This document shows positions 1-8,385 of a DNA stretch of 64,000 nt, piece after piece. A model generated the notes under the pieces. The model did not search any database. It had not been told where the DNA came from and saw only the letters and a program-made list of their open reading frames with translations. The DNA lies in assembly GCA_943789505.1 (NCBI GenBank), contig CALSUJ010000003.1, forward strand, positions 124,001 to 188,000, written 5' to 3'. The stretch's first letter is position 1, and each line of letters begins with the position of its first letter. The translations under genes and the position numbers were made by a program. Origin of the DNA: an uncultured Flavobacteriales bacterium (GTDB lineage: Bacteria > Bacteroidota > Bacteroidia > Flavobacteriales > BACL11).

Positions 1-321
1 TAACACAGGGTTAGAAGTCATAATAATTGCAGCATTAATTGGGGTGGTGATATTTAACCCTTTAAAAAAAAATAACTGATTAATGGCCACACCAAAAATC
101 CCACATATTGCTAAACGAATAATATCTTTCCTATCTACCTTTTCCTTTACAAACAGAAAGTATATAAGCGAAAACAAAGTAATAGCCCCTGTTACTCTCA
201 ATAATATAAAGCCTGATGGCTGAATAAAATTAGGCATTACATCTTTTGCGAAAGTGTAATTAATAGCATAAATCAAGTTTGCTAAAAACAAAGAAATATG
301 GGCTAGGGTAGTCTTACTCAA
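1..321 (-). CDS. EamA/DMT-family transporter, N-terminal part (cut by window edge)
   Basis: The minus strand reads open from a TTG at 321-319 to the window edge, giving about 107 residues that begin LSKTTLAHISLFLANLIYA. An in-frame TAA lies three codons upstream of the TTG, and no ATG occurs before the first membrane segment, so TTG is the likely start. The visible part has hydrophobic helices, including LFLANLIYAINYTFAK and a GVAINQLFFFKGLN...INAAIIMTSNPV stretch. That pattern is typical of the ten-helix drug/metabolite exporters of the EamA family, which act in the inner membrane. The substrate cannot be told. A TAnnTTTG promoter box lies just upstream (338-345). The gene is divergent from the dehydrogenase at 405. 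Confidence 0.8.
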   Translation of the reverse strand, partial: MSKTTLAHISLFLANLIYAINYTFAKDVMPNFIQPSGFILLRVTGAITLFSLIYFLFVKEKVDRKDIIRLAICGIFGVAINQLFFFKGLNITTPINAAIIMTSNPVL

Positions 322-337
322 AGAGAATTATTTTTAG

Positions 338-345
338 CAAAAGTA
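338..345 (-). promoter_or_regulatory. -7 promoter box TACTTTTG for the EamA gene
   Basis: The minus strand reads TACTTTTG, a match to the Bacteroidetes consensus TAnnTTTG, 16 nt before the TTG start at 321. Confidence 0.5.
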
Positions 346-368
346 AAATTAATTACTCCAGCTTTTAA

Positions 369-376
369 TACATTTG
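369..376 (+). promoter_or_regulatory. -7 promoter box TACATTTG for the SDR gene
   Basis: TACATTTG matches TAnnTTTG and lies 28 nt before the TTG start at 405. With the box at 338-345 it forms a compact divergent promoter region. Confidence 0.5.
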
Positions 377-404
377 CTAAGATAAATAAATCCTAAATAA
401 GAAA

Positions 405-1148
405 TTGAAAATCAAAATCAATACTATAGATTCGGATCAAGTCCAAAAGGTTGCGCTCATAACAGGTACTGGAGGCGGTATTGGTAAGGCTACAGCTGAA
501 CTTTTATTAAAAGAAGGTTATCTGGTTTTTGGATATTCCCGAACAAATAAAATTAACCATCCTAATTTTAACTTTACTGTTATTGATTTAAGCCACATTG
601 CACAAGTTAATGACTTATCCTTACCTATTATTAAATCGGATAATGTGCTACTCATAAATAATGCAGCTACAATTGGAAGCATTGTTCCTTTTAACAAAAA
701 AGAAACTAGCGATATAATAAATGAGTATAACCTGAACTTAGTAAGCCCTACTATATTGTGTAGGGAATTTATTACTACTTATCCTGATAAAGAAAAACTA
801 CTTATTAATATAGGATCTGGGGCAGCTAACAGTCCTATTCCTTCTTGGAGTACCTATTGTGCAACTAAAGCAGCACTAGAAATGCTTACCCAGGTTATTG
901 CTGAAGAAAATCATAAAAACTTAAAAGTATTCTCCGTTCACCCCGGGGTAGTGGATACTAATATGCAAAAAACTATACGAGAGACTGAGAAACATTTATT
1001 CCCATTACTAAGCAAATTTACAGCCTACCATTCCAAAAATGAGCTAGAAACAATCAGTATTGCCGCCCAAAAGCTCTATTATATAATACGAAATTCTAAC
1101 GAATTCACCAAGAATATACTATCAATTCGTGATGTTAATTTAAAATAA
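405..1148 (+). CDS. short-chain dehydrogenase/reductase (SDR)
   Basis: This 247-residue protein is a classical SDR oxidoreductase, a soluble NAD(P)H-dependent enzyme. The cofactor loop TGTGGGIG is near residue 20, the NNAA motif near residue 85, and the catalytic Ser (NIGSGAA) and YCATK (YxxxK) near residues 135-155. The HPGVVDTNMQ segment after the active site is also typical. The sequence resembles the sepiapterin/benzil reductase branch more than fatty-acid FabG, but the substrate is unknown. The start is a TTG, chosen because no ATG precedes the Rossmann fold and a TACATTTG box lies upstream. The gene stands alone, followed by about 290 nt of noncoding sequence. Confidence 0.85.
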   Translation: MKIKINTIDSDQVQKVALITGTGGGIGKATAELLLKEGYLVFGYSRTNKINHPNFNFTVIDLSHIAQVNDLSLPIIKSDNVLLINNAATIGSIVPFNKKETSDIINEYNLNLVSPTILCREFITTYPDKEKLLINIGSGAANSPIPSWSTYCATKAALEMLTQVIAEENHKNLKVFSVHPGVVDTNMQKTIRETEKHLFPLLSKFTAYHSKNELETISIAAQKLYYIIRNSNEFTKNILSIRDVNLK

Positions 1149-1403
1149 CACATTTCTCCTATTTTTATTGTCACTTAACACTTTATTTACTGATTTTCAG
1201 TAAGTTATATGTCATTGTAATTCTTAACAAGTTTATGTTTAAAACCATAGGCACTACAATAGCTAAAACTAATCTTAAAACTTCATAAATCATTATTAAT
1301 CAAATTGTTAAGAATAAATTAATTATTTAAAAAACAAATTACTTAAAAGGCCTATTCAAAAAGAAAAAAACAGTAAAACATTCAAAACAAATCAATTATG
1401 TTC
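1149..1403. other. noncoding AT-rich spacer
   Basis: No reading frame, RNA gene or strong hairpin is apparent on either strand. The stretch separates the SDR gene from the promoter of the first mini membrane protein. Confidence 0.5.
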
Positions 1404-1411
1404 TAAGTTTG
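1404..1411 (+). promoter_or_regulatory. -7 promoter box TAAGTTTG for mini membrane protein A
   Basis: TAAGTTTG matches TAnnTTTG, 30 nt before the ATG at 1442. The spacing suits a short 5' leader. Confidence 0.5.
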
Positions 1412-1441
1412 ACATCAGTATTAATTAAATTATTTTAAATT

Positions 1442-1669
1442 ATGGACAATGTATTTAAGTATTTCAATGGCTTTTTTAAAGGCTTAACAGGTTTAATCAT
1501 GACAGTTTTAGGTCTAGGTATTGCAGTAGAAATCCTTTTTGGAGGAGGCTCAATGTTTGGCATGACTGTTATTGACAATGTGATGGCGGTAATTAACGGA
1601 CTTGGCGGTGCAGGATTTGCAGGTTTAGTTGGATTATGTGTTTTATTTTCACTTTTAACAGCTAAGTAA
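1442..1669 (+). CDS. small two-helix membrane protein A (unknown function)
   Basis: This 75-residue protein has two predicted membrane helices, around residues 15-35 (GLIMTVLGLGIAVEILFGGG) and 55-73 (GAGFAGLVGLCVLFSLL), with a short amphipathic start. I do not recognise a named family. It aligns by eye with the next gene (1761): both share an LG(I/V)xx(E/Q)(I/L)L(F/L)G motif, a V-x-N pair and an FxG(L/V)xxLxVL final helix, so they look like tandem paralogues. It has its own TAnnTTTG box upstream and a strong terminator downstream, so it is a single-gene transcript. The strong-looking transcription unit suggests an abundant small membrane protein; that is inference. Confidence 0.75.
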   Translation: MDNVFKYFNGFFKGLTGLIMTVLGLGIAVEILFGGGSMFGMTVIDNVMAVINGLGGAGFAGLVGLCVLFSLLTAK

Positions 1670-1688
1670 GAATAATTAGATGTATAAT

Positions 1689-1720
1689 AAAATAGCCCTA
1701 CATAACCGTAGGGCTATTTT
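1689..1720 (+). terminator. strong rho-independent terminator after protein A
   Basis: There is a perfect 13-bp inverted repeat, AAAATAGCCCTAC / GTAGGGCTATTTT, with a 6-nt loop. The right arm ends in a T run. It separates the two mini membrane protein genes. Confidence 0.9.
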
Positions 1721-1733
1721 ACTTTAAAAGACT

Positions 1734-1741
1734 TATATTTG
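1734..1741 (+). promoter_or_regulatory. -7 promoter box TATATTTG for mini membrane protein B
   Basis: TATATTTG matches TAnnTTTG, 19 nt before the ATG at 1761 and directly after the terminator of the preceding gene. Confidence 0.55.
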
Positions 1742-1760
1742 ACCACATCAAAACAATAAG

Positions 1761-1979
1761 ATGAAAAAATTATTTACTAAAATAAATCAAAACATAGTCG
1801 ACTTTACTGCTACCGCACTTACCTTTTTATGTTTAGGAGTTGTTATTCAACTACTTTTAGGAGAAAAGATATTAGGATGGGATCCTGTTGGAAACATCCA
1901 ACAGGCAGGCCCTTCTTTTATTGGGGTTATTGCACTTGTTGTACTGTACTTGCTATTTATTGAAAAGAAAGCTGAGTAG
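1761..1979 (+). CDS. small two-helix membrane protein B (unknown function)
   Basis: This 72-residue protein has two hydrophobic helices, around residues 17-33 (TALTFLCLGVVIQLLLG) and 50-66 (SFIGVIALVVLYLLF), ending in a charged EKKAE tail. It appears to be a diverged paralogue of the 1442 gene: the L-G-V-x-x-Q-L-L-L-G motif and the second helix align, while the linker differs. No family is recognised. Its own promoter follows the terminator of the first gene, so the pair is duplicated but independently transcribed. It converges on polA with a 1-nt gap. Confidence 0.7.
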   Translation: MKKLFTKINQNIVDFTATALTFLCLGVVIQLLLGEKILGWDPVGNIQQAGPSFIGVIALVVLYLLFIEKKAE

Positions 1980-1980
1980 T

Positions 1981-4749
1981 TTAATGAGCTTCAAGCCAAT
2001 TTATTCCTTCACCAATATCAACTGTTAAAGGAACTTCTAAAGTTATGGCTTGCTCCATCTTCTCTTTTACTAAGACTTTTAAGTCATCTGCTTCATCTAT
2101 ATGCATATCAAAAACCAATTCATCATGCACTTGCAATAACATTTTTGATTGCATTCCTCTCTTGTCCATTTCTTCTTGCACATCAATCATTGCTTTTTTT
2201 ACAATATCAGCAGCCGAACCTTGTATAGGCGCATTAATTGCATTGCGTTCTGCTCCTGCACGCATCACAGCATTTCTAGAATTAATTTCTCTTAAGTACC
2301 TTCTTCTTCCCATTACAGTTTCCACATATTCCTTTTCCCTTGCTTGCGCAATTGACCAATCCATGTACTCCTTTACCTTAGGAAACTCTTCAAAATAGTT
2401 GTCAATTATCTCTTTAGCTTCTGTTCTGGAAACACCTATATTTTGTGATAATCCAAAAGCCGAAATTCCATAAATAATCCCAAAATTTACAGACTTGGCA
2501 TTTGAACGCATAGTCCTATCGACTTCTTCAACAGGTATTTTATACACCTTAGCTGCCGTAGCGGAATGGATATCTACGCCATTATTAAAAGCGGTAAGCA
2601 TCCCCTGATCCTTACTTAAAGAAGCCATAATTCTCAATTCAATCTGAGAATAATCAGCTGCCATTAAAATATAATTTTCATCTCTTGCAATAAAAGCTTC
2701 ACGAACTTTCATTCCTCTCTTAGTTCGTATTGGAATATTCTGCAAGTTAGGATTTACGGACGATAAACGACCTGTTGCTGCAACTGACTGGTTAAAAGTA
2801 GTATGTATTCTATTCGTATCCTTATTAACTAATGAAGGCAAAGCATCAACATAGGTGGATACCAATTTCTTAATCGCTCTAAAAGTTAAAATTGCATCAA
2901 TAATAGGGTGCTCATCCTTCAATTTAAGCAAAGTTTCTTCAGAAGTAGAATACTGCCCGGATTTTGTTTTTTTAGGTTTTTTAGTCAACACCATTTTTTC
3001 AAACAAAATCTCTCCCAGTTGTTTTGGTGAGGCAATATTAAATTCCTGGCCTGCTAACTCATATATTGAAGAAGTCAGTGTTATTAGTTCTTCAGTAAGT
3101 TCCTTACTATACTTCTCTAACATATCAACATCCAGAGCAATTCCTTCATTCTCTATTTTTGCAAGCACAACACTCAAGGGCATTTCTATAGTTTCAAATA
3201 AATTTAACACCCCAACCTCTTGCATTTCTTGTCTTAAAATATCCGATAACTGAAAAATAATACTAGCTCTTTCTGATGCAAAATCAACAATATTGACTAG
3301 TTCTAAAGCCGAAAACAATAATTTATTTTTTCCTTTACCTATTAAATCCACTTCATCAAGCATCCTTTTTTCTAAATAATTTTCAGCAACCAAATCAAGA
3401 CTGTGCCTCATATCTGGATGAAGCAAATAATGCGCCACTTCCACATCAAATAAATTGCCCGCAATTACTACACCTTGACTGGAAAGTACTTTTATTGCAA
3501 ACTTTAAATCAAACCCTACCTTTTCAATATTTTTATTTTCAAAAACAACTTTGATAATCATCAAGTTTTTTGAAGAGAAGGGAATGTAAAAACCTTCTCT
3601 TTCATTACAAACAAAACTAATTCCAACTATCTTAGTTGTTAAAGCATCCTTAGTATCTGTAATCATTTGAAATGCAAATCTCCCTGACTCAGTAATAGTA
3701 TTTACTAAACTAATTAACTTAGTCTCCACAGTAACTAACTCATAATTACTTATTACATTTTCTTTTGGAACAATATCTTTCTGTTGAGTAAACAAATCGA
3801 ACTGACTACTAGCATTTATCTCTATTTCTGCTTTAGGAATAGGCTTTACTTCTGCCTGATTTTGAGATGAAGAAGTCCCTAATATTCTTTGTAACAAATT
3901 TCTGAATTCTAATTCCTCAAATAAATTTGTAATTTTTTGTTCATCTTTAGGAACCAAAAGCATATCCTCAGAATCAAAATGAATAGGGACATCCGTAATA
4001 ATGGTAACCAACTTTTTACAAAGGAGTCCTATTTCTTCTGATGCCTCAACATTCTCTTTCATTTTTCCTTTTAGCTCATGTGAATTTGCAAAAAGTCCCT
4101 CCATTGAATCGTATTGTTTAATAAATTTCTGAGCCGACTTTTTTCCTATTCCAGGAATTCCAGGTATATTATCAGCTGAATCTCCCATCATCCCTAAGTA
4201 ATCAATCACCTGATCGACCCTTTGAATATCAAACCTTTCCAATACTTCAGGAATTCCCCAAATTGCGGTGGGCTGCCATTTAGTACCTGGTCGATACATA
4301 AATATATTGTCTGAAACCAACTGAGCAAAATCCTTATCGGAAGTCATCATATAGGTTTGAAAGCCTTCTTGCTCAGCTTTTTTTGCCAATGTGCCAATTA
4401 CATCATCAGCCTCAAAACCATCTACAAATAACTTAGGAATGTTGTATGCCTCAAGTAATGTATCAATATAGGGGAGTGCATCACGCAAGCCATCAGGCAT
4501 TGCCTCTCTATGGGCCTTATATTCGGGGAATTCAATATGTCGTTCTGTTGGTTTTTTGGTATCAAAAACAACCGCAATATGTGTAGGCTTCTCCTTTCTA
4601 ATAACTTCATTTAGGGTATTCACAAAACCAAAAATAGCAGAGGTATCAAGCCCTTTAGAATTTATTCTTGGATTTTTAGCAAATGCAAAATAAGCCCTAT
4701 ATATTAAGGCAAATGCATCTAAAAGGAAGAGTTTTTTTTCAGCTTTCAT
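1981..4749 (-). CDS. polA: DNA polymerase I
   Basis: This 922-residue protein is family A DNA polymerase I, which acts in Okazaki fragment processing and repair synthesis. The N-terminal 5'-3' nuclease (about 1-290) is intact, with LLDAFALIYRAYFAF, GFEADDVIGTLA, TSDKDFAQLV and GDSADNIPGIPGIG. The polymerase domain has motif A (DYSQIELR), motif B (RSNAKSVNFGIIYG) and motif C (QVHDELVF), so it should be active. The middle 3'-5' exonuclease fold is present but its catalytic acids are gone: the usual FxFDTET reads FAFQMIT, NxKYD reads DLKFA, and YAxEDAD reads FASERAS. Proofreading is therefore predicted to be absent. The -7 box lies only 5 nt before the ATG (see 4755). The gene is divergent from the rhomboid gene. 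Confidence 0.97.
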   Translation of the reverse strand: MKAEKKLFLLDAFALIYRAYFAFAKNPRINSKGLDTSAIFGFVNTLNEVIRKEKPTHIAVVFDTKKPTERHIEFPEYKAHREAMPDGLRDALPYIDTLLEAYNIPKLFVDGFEADDVIGTLAKKAEQEGFQTYMMTSDKDFAQLVSDNIFMYRPGTKWQPTAIWGIPEVLERFDIQRVDQVIDYLGMMGDSADNIPGIPGIGKKSAQKFIKQYDSMEGLFANSHELKGKMKENVEASEEIGLLCKKLVTIITDVPIHFDSEDMLLVPKDEQKITNLFEELEFRNLLQRILGTSSSQNQAEVKPIPKAEIEINASSQFDLFTQQKDIVPKENVISNYELVTVETKLISLVNTITESGRFAFQMITDTKDALTTKIVGISFVCNEREGFYIPFSSKNLMIIKVVFENKNIEKVGFDLKFAIKVLSSQGVVIAGNLFDVEVAHYLLHPDMRHSLDLVAENYLEKRMLDEVDLIGKGKNKLLFSALELVNIVDFASERASIIFQLSDILRQEMQEVGVLNLFETIEMPLSVVLAKIENEGIALDVDMLEKYSKELTEELITLTSSIYELAGQEFNIASPKQLGEILFEKMVLTKKPKKTKSGQYSTSEETLLKLKDEHPIIDAILTFRAIKKLVSTYVDALPSLVNKDTNRIHTTFNQSVAATGRLSSVNPNLQNIPIRTKRGMKVREAFIARDENYILMAADYSQIELRIMASLSKDQGMLTAFNNGVDIHSATAAKVYKIPVEEVDRTMRSNAKSVNFGIIYGISAFGLSQNIGVSRTEAKEIIDNYFEEFPKVKEYMDWSIAQAREKEYVETVMGRRRYLREINSRNAVMRAGAERNAINAPIQGSAADIVKKAMIDVQEEMDKRGMQSKMLLQVHDELVFDMHIDEADDLKVLVKEKMEQAITLEVPLTVDIGEGINWLEAH

Positions 4750-4754
4750 ATTCT

Positions 4755-4762
4755 CAAAAATA
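4755..4762 (-). promoter_or_regulatory. -7 promoter box TATTTTTG of polA, 5 nt from the ATG
   Basis: The minus strand reads TATTTTTG, then 5 nt, then the polA ATG. A transcript from this box would start at or next to the start codon, so polA mRNA may be leaderless. Confidence 0.55.
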
Positions 4763-4821
4763 CAATTTTATAGTTGAATCAATTTGTAATTTATTACTTT
4801 TATTGCGTTAATTTTAAGCTT

Positions 4822-5493
4822 ATGAATACAACAGAAAAAAAGAAAATTCTATCCACATTATTTATCCCCTTCCTGTTTTTACTTCTGATGTGGTTAGTAA
4901 AAGTTATTGAAGTGAATTTCCAAATTAGCTTAGTTCGTTATGGTGTTTTTCCTCAAGCAATTGATGGATTAAAAGGTATATTATTTTCTCCTTTTATCCA
5001 CAAGGACTTTACCCACTTGATAAACAATAGTTATCCCATTCTTATTCTTGGTGGAATGTTGTTTGCTATTTATCGTAAAATTGCAACACAACTTTTTGTT
5101 TGGCTTTATTTTATTTCAGGCTTCTGGCTTTGGATTATTGGCCGCCCATCATTTCACATTGGGGCTAGTGGATTTATTTATGCCTTAGCATCTTTTCTAT
5201 TAGTAAGCGGAATTATTCGTAAAAACCCAAGATTAACAGCTGTTTCTATGTTGGTTATTTTCCTTTATGGTTCTATGATTTGGGGATTGCTACCAACAAA
5301 AGAACCTATTTCTTGGGAAGGACATTTATCTGGTTTTATAGCTGGTATTTTAGTAGCTATCTTCTACAGAAATGAAGGGCCAAAGCCTAAAAAATATCAG
5401 TGGGAAATTGATGAAGAAATAGAAGAGGAATTATTAAAAAATAATACCCAACACTTTCACTATACAATAAAGACTGAAGATAAGCCTAATTAA
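4822..5493 (+). CDS. rhomboid family intramembrane serine protease
   Basis: This 223-residue multi-pass membrane protein carries the rhomboid catalytic pair. The nucleophile is the serine in FHIGASGFIYAL (GxSx, helix 4) and the partner histidine lies in WEGHLSGFIAGIL (helix 6). The early HLINNSYPILILG segment matches the conserved H(x)xxNM-like region. About six helices are visible, followed by a charged, glutamate-rich C-terminal tail. I chose the ATG at 4822; the reading frame also runs back to a TTG at 4774, but that would add 16 poorly fitting residues. It overlaps the convergent DUF2061 gene by 4 nt. The substrate is unknown. Confidence 0.9.
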   Translation: MNTTEKKKILSTLFIPFLFLLLMWLVKVIEVNFQISLVRYGVFPQAIDGLKGILFSPFIHKDFTHLINNSYPILILGGMLFAIYRKIATQLFVWLYFISGFWLWIIGRPSFHIGASGFIYALASFLLVSGIIRKNPRLTAVSMLVIFLYGSMIWGLLPTKEPISWEGHLSGFIAGILVAIFYRNEGPKPKKYQWEIDEEIEEELLKNNTQHFHYTIKTEDKPN

Positions 5494-5735
5494 ACTTTAG
5501 GCTTAATAACACCCCAACTTGACGCAAACCATGTTCTTTCATGAAAATAGTAAAATATCAATTTCGCAACCCTATCAAGAACAACCAACCAACCCACTGA
5601 GCTTTTATCAATAGGCTCAAAACCAAAATAAGGCGGTAAGGATGACAAAATAAAAAATGTTGTTGTCATGGCTAACAAATTCCAAGTGATCGCTTTAAAG
5701 AAATGTCTTCTTTTACTAATTATAACTTTATTCAT
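5490..5735 (-). CDS. DUF2061-like small membrane protein
   Basis: This 81-residue protein matches the DUF2061 pattern: a basic start, KAITWNLLAMTTTFFI as first helix, and the closing motif RVAKLIFYYFHERTWF, which corresponds to the family's K-(I/L)-x-YY-x-HER-x-W signature. The family is a two-helix inner-membrane protein of unknown function, sometimes found beside sulfate-activation genes; no such neighbour is present here. It is a single-gene transcript with a TATATTTG box 19 nt upstream, and its end overlaps the rhomboid gene by 4 nt. Confidence 0.75.
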   Translation of the reverse strand: MNKVIISKRRHFFKAITWNLLAMTTTFFILSSLPPYFGFEPIDKSSVGWLVVLDRVAKLIFYYFHERTWFASSWGVIKPKV

Positions 5736-5754
5736 TTTTTTACTTTTTGGATTA

Positions 5755-5762
5755 CAAATATA
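5755..5762 (-). promoter_or_regulatory. -7 promoter box TATATTTG for the DUF2061 gene
   Basis: The minus strand reads TATATTTG, 19 nt before the ATG at 5735. Confidence 0.5.
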
Positions 5763-5797
5763 CTATAATATCTGCTTAAAAATACATGCTTGTATTT

Positions 5798-5821
5798 GAG
5801 CGAAAAGATGTATTTTCGCTC
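5798..5821. repeat. perfect 9-bp inverted repeat just before lepA
   Basis: GAGCGAAAA and TTTTCGCTC are exact reverse complements separated by 6 nt. The repeat ends 3 nt before the lepA ATG at 5825 and covers TATTTTCG (5811-5818), a near match to the -7 box. It could be an operator, or a hairpin in the leader if transcription starts further upstream. Function is inferred only from position. Confidence 0.55.
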
Positions 5822-5824
5822 TTT

Positions 5825-7616
5825 ATGAAGAAAATTAGAAATTTTTGCATTATTGCACATATTGACCATGGTAAATCAACTTTGGCCGATCGACTTTTAG
5901 AGTTTACTGGAGCTGTTACCGAAAGGGAGGCAGAAGCACAATTCTTGGACAGTATGGACCTTGAAAAAGAAAGAGGAATTACAATTAAAAGTCACGCAAT
6001 ACAGATGGAATACACCTTTACAAGGTGAAGATTATATTCTGAATTTAATTGACACTCCTGGACATGTTGACTTTTCATATGAAGTTTCTCGTTCTATTGC
6101 TGCATGTGAAGGCGCCTTATTAATTGTTGATGCCGCTCAAGGAATTCAAGCACAAACTATTTCCAATCTTTACTTGGCTTTAGAACATGATTTGGAGATT
6201 ATTCCTGTGTTAAACAAAATTGATTTACCTTCAGCTGACCCAGAAGTGGTGAAAGATCAAATTATTGATTTGATTGGTTGTGAGGATAAAGATATTATTC
6301 CTGCGAGCGCTAAAACTGGAGTTGGTATTGAGGGAATATTAGCTGCCATTGTAGAGAGAGTACCTCAACCCAAAGGAGATACAAATGCTCCTTTGCAGGC
6401 TATGATTTTTGATTCTGTTTACAATACTTTTAGGGGTATTGAGGCTTATTTTAAAATCATTAATGGTGAAATAAAAAAAGGGCAAAAAGTAAAATTTATG
6501 GCAACCGACATGGAATATCACGCGGATGAAATTGGTGCTTTAAGACTTAAACAATTCCCAAAAAAATCAATGCAAGCGGGTGAAGTTGGATATATTATCT
6601 CTGGAATAAAAAATGCGAAAGAAGTAAAAGTAGGAGATACAATTACAACTGCTGAAAATCCTGCAAATGAGGCTGTAAAAGGATTTGAAGAAGTAAAGCC
6701 TATGGTATTTGCAGGAATTTACCCTGTAGATACTGAGGACTTTGAGGAATTAAGAAATTCAATGGATAAATTACAATTGAATGATGCCTCTTTAACTTAT
6801 GCCCCTGAATCATCAGTTGCACTAGGATTTGGTTTTAGATGTGGGTTCCTGGGAATGCTCCATATGGAAATTGTTCAAGAAAGATTAGAGCGTGAATTTA
6901 ATATGACAGTAATTACTACCGTTCCTAATGTATCCTATTTCGCATACACAAGGGCAGGTAAGAAGCTAGAAATTCATAATCCTTCTGACTACCCTGATCC
7001 AAGTATCTTGGAGAGTGTTGAAGAACCTTTTATCCGAGCACAAATTATTACAAAAGCTGATTTTATTGGTCCCGTAATGACGCTCTGTATTACAAAAAGA
7101 GGAGAATTAACCAACCAAGTTTATTTAACAACCGATAGAGTTGAACTTACTTTTGAAATACCGTTGGGAGAAATTGTATTTGACTTTTACGATAAGTTAA
7201 AATCAGTATCTAAAGGATATGCTTCATTTGATTATTACCCTATTGAATACCGTGATTCCGTATTGGCAAAACTTGATATCCTATTAAATGGCGATCCTGT
7301 TGATGCACTTTCAGCACTAGTACATAAAGACAATTCTTATGCTTTAGGTAAAAAATTATGTGCTAAACTAAAAGAACTAATCCCACGACAACAATTTGAT
7401 ATCGCCATTCAGTCAGCAATTGGATCTAAAATTATAGCTAGAGAAACAGTAAAAGCACTAAGGAAAGATGTAACCGCAAAATGTTATGGTGGGGATATTT
7501 CAAGAAAAAGAAAACTGTTAGAAAAGCAGAAAAAAGGAAAGAAAAGAATGCGACAAGTAGGAAATGTTGAAATTCCGCAAAATGCTTTTATGGCTGTATT
7601 AAAACTAGATGATTAA
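5825..7616 (+). CDS. lepA: elongation factor 4 (LepA) GTPase, interrupted by a +1 frameshift
   Basis: LepA/EF4 is a ribosome-bound GTPase that acts on stalled or mistranslocated ribosomes. The first part (5825-6028) carries the P-loop AHIDHGKST and the switch region [19 protein letters not shown], then runs into TGA at 6026. The rest (from about 6024 to 7616) continues in the +1 frame with [26 protein letters not shown] and the full C-terminal domain ending VAVLKLDD-like (FMAVLKLDD). Skipping one base of the AA at 6022-6023 joins the parts into about 596 residues, close to the normal 598. So the gene is either a recent frameshift mutant, an assembly error, or decoded by +1 frameshifting at AGG TGA. 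Start ATG at 5825 was chosen because [16 protein letters not shown] is the family N-terminus. It leads a likely lepA-yebC-purD run. Confidence 0.93.
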
Positions 7617-7626
7617 ACGATAAATT

Positions 7627-8376
7627 ATGGGAAGAGCATTTGAGTTCAGAAAAGCTAGAAAAATGAAAAGATGGTCAAAAATGGCCAAAACTTTCACTAG
7701 AATAGGTAAGGATATTGTTATGGCCGTGAAAGATGGAGGGCCTGATCCTGACACAAATTCTAGACTAAGACAAATAATGCAAAATGCTAAGGCGGCTAAT
7801 ATGCCAAAGGACAATGTGTTGCGTGCAATCAAAAAAGCTAGTAGTAAGGATACAGCTAATTATGAGGAAATGTCACTAGAAGGATATGCTGTACATGGTG
7901 TTGCTGTTTTTGTTGATTGCGCTAGCAATAATAATAATCGTACAGTAGCTGATGTTCGTTCTTGCTTTAGCAAGTGTGATGGGGCTATGGGTACAAATGG
8001 TTCATTAGAGTTTATCTTTGACAGAAAAGGTGTTTTTACTCTTAATCCTGAAAATATAAATATGGATGTGGAGGAGTTAGAGATGGAACTTATAGATGGT
8101 GGTTTAGAAGAATTAGAAGTTGATGAGGAAGCAATAACTATTTATTGTGATTATACTGACTTTAACAATATGCAAATGAAATTAGAGGAAATTGGTGCTG
8201 AAATCATGAACTCTGAACTACAAAGAATTCCAAATAATTTTAAGACTATAAGTGCAGAGCAATCAGAAAAAGTATTAAAGTTATTAGATTTTTTAGAAGA
8301 AAATGATGATGTCCAACAAGTATTTCATAACATGGAATTGACTGAGGAAATCCTAATAGCTATGGATAGCGAATAA
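7627..8376 (+). CDS. YebC/PmpR family protein
   Basis: This 249-residue protein belongs to the YebC/TACO1 family. Its N-terminus MGRAFEFRKARKMKRWSKMA is the standard family start, followed by KGGPDPxxNxRLR-like (KDGGPDPDTNSRLR) and NMPKDNVLRAIKKA. The three-domain length is normal. Family members have been described as DNA-binding regulators and, for some branches, as translation factors that help polyproline synthesis; which applies here cannot be told from sequence. It lies 10 nt after lepA and 9 nt before purD, so the three are probably cotranscribed. Confidence 0.93.
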   Translation: MGRAFEFRKARKMKRWSKMAKTFTRIGKDIVMAVKDGGPDPDTNSRLRQIMQNAKAANMPKDNVLRAIKKASSKDTANYEEMSLEGYAVHGVAVFVDCASNNNNRTVADVRSCFSKCDGAMGTNGSLEFIFDRKGVFTLNPENINMDVEELEMELIDGGLEELEVDEEAITIYCDYTDFNNMQMKLEEIGAEIMNSELQRIPNNFKTISAEQSEKVLKLLDFLEENDDVQQVFHNMELTEEILIAMDSE

Positions 8377-8385
8377 AATTATAGA

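Noticed and set aside
4774-4821. TTG start at 4774 for the rhomboid protease
   Set aside because: The extra 16 residues do not look like part of the protein and a good ATG lies at 4822.
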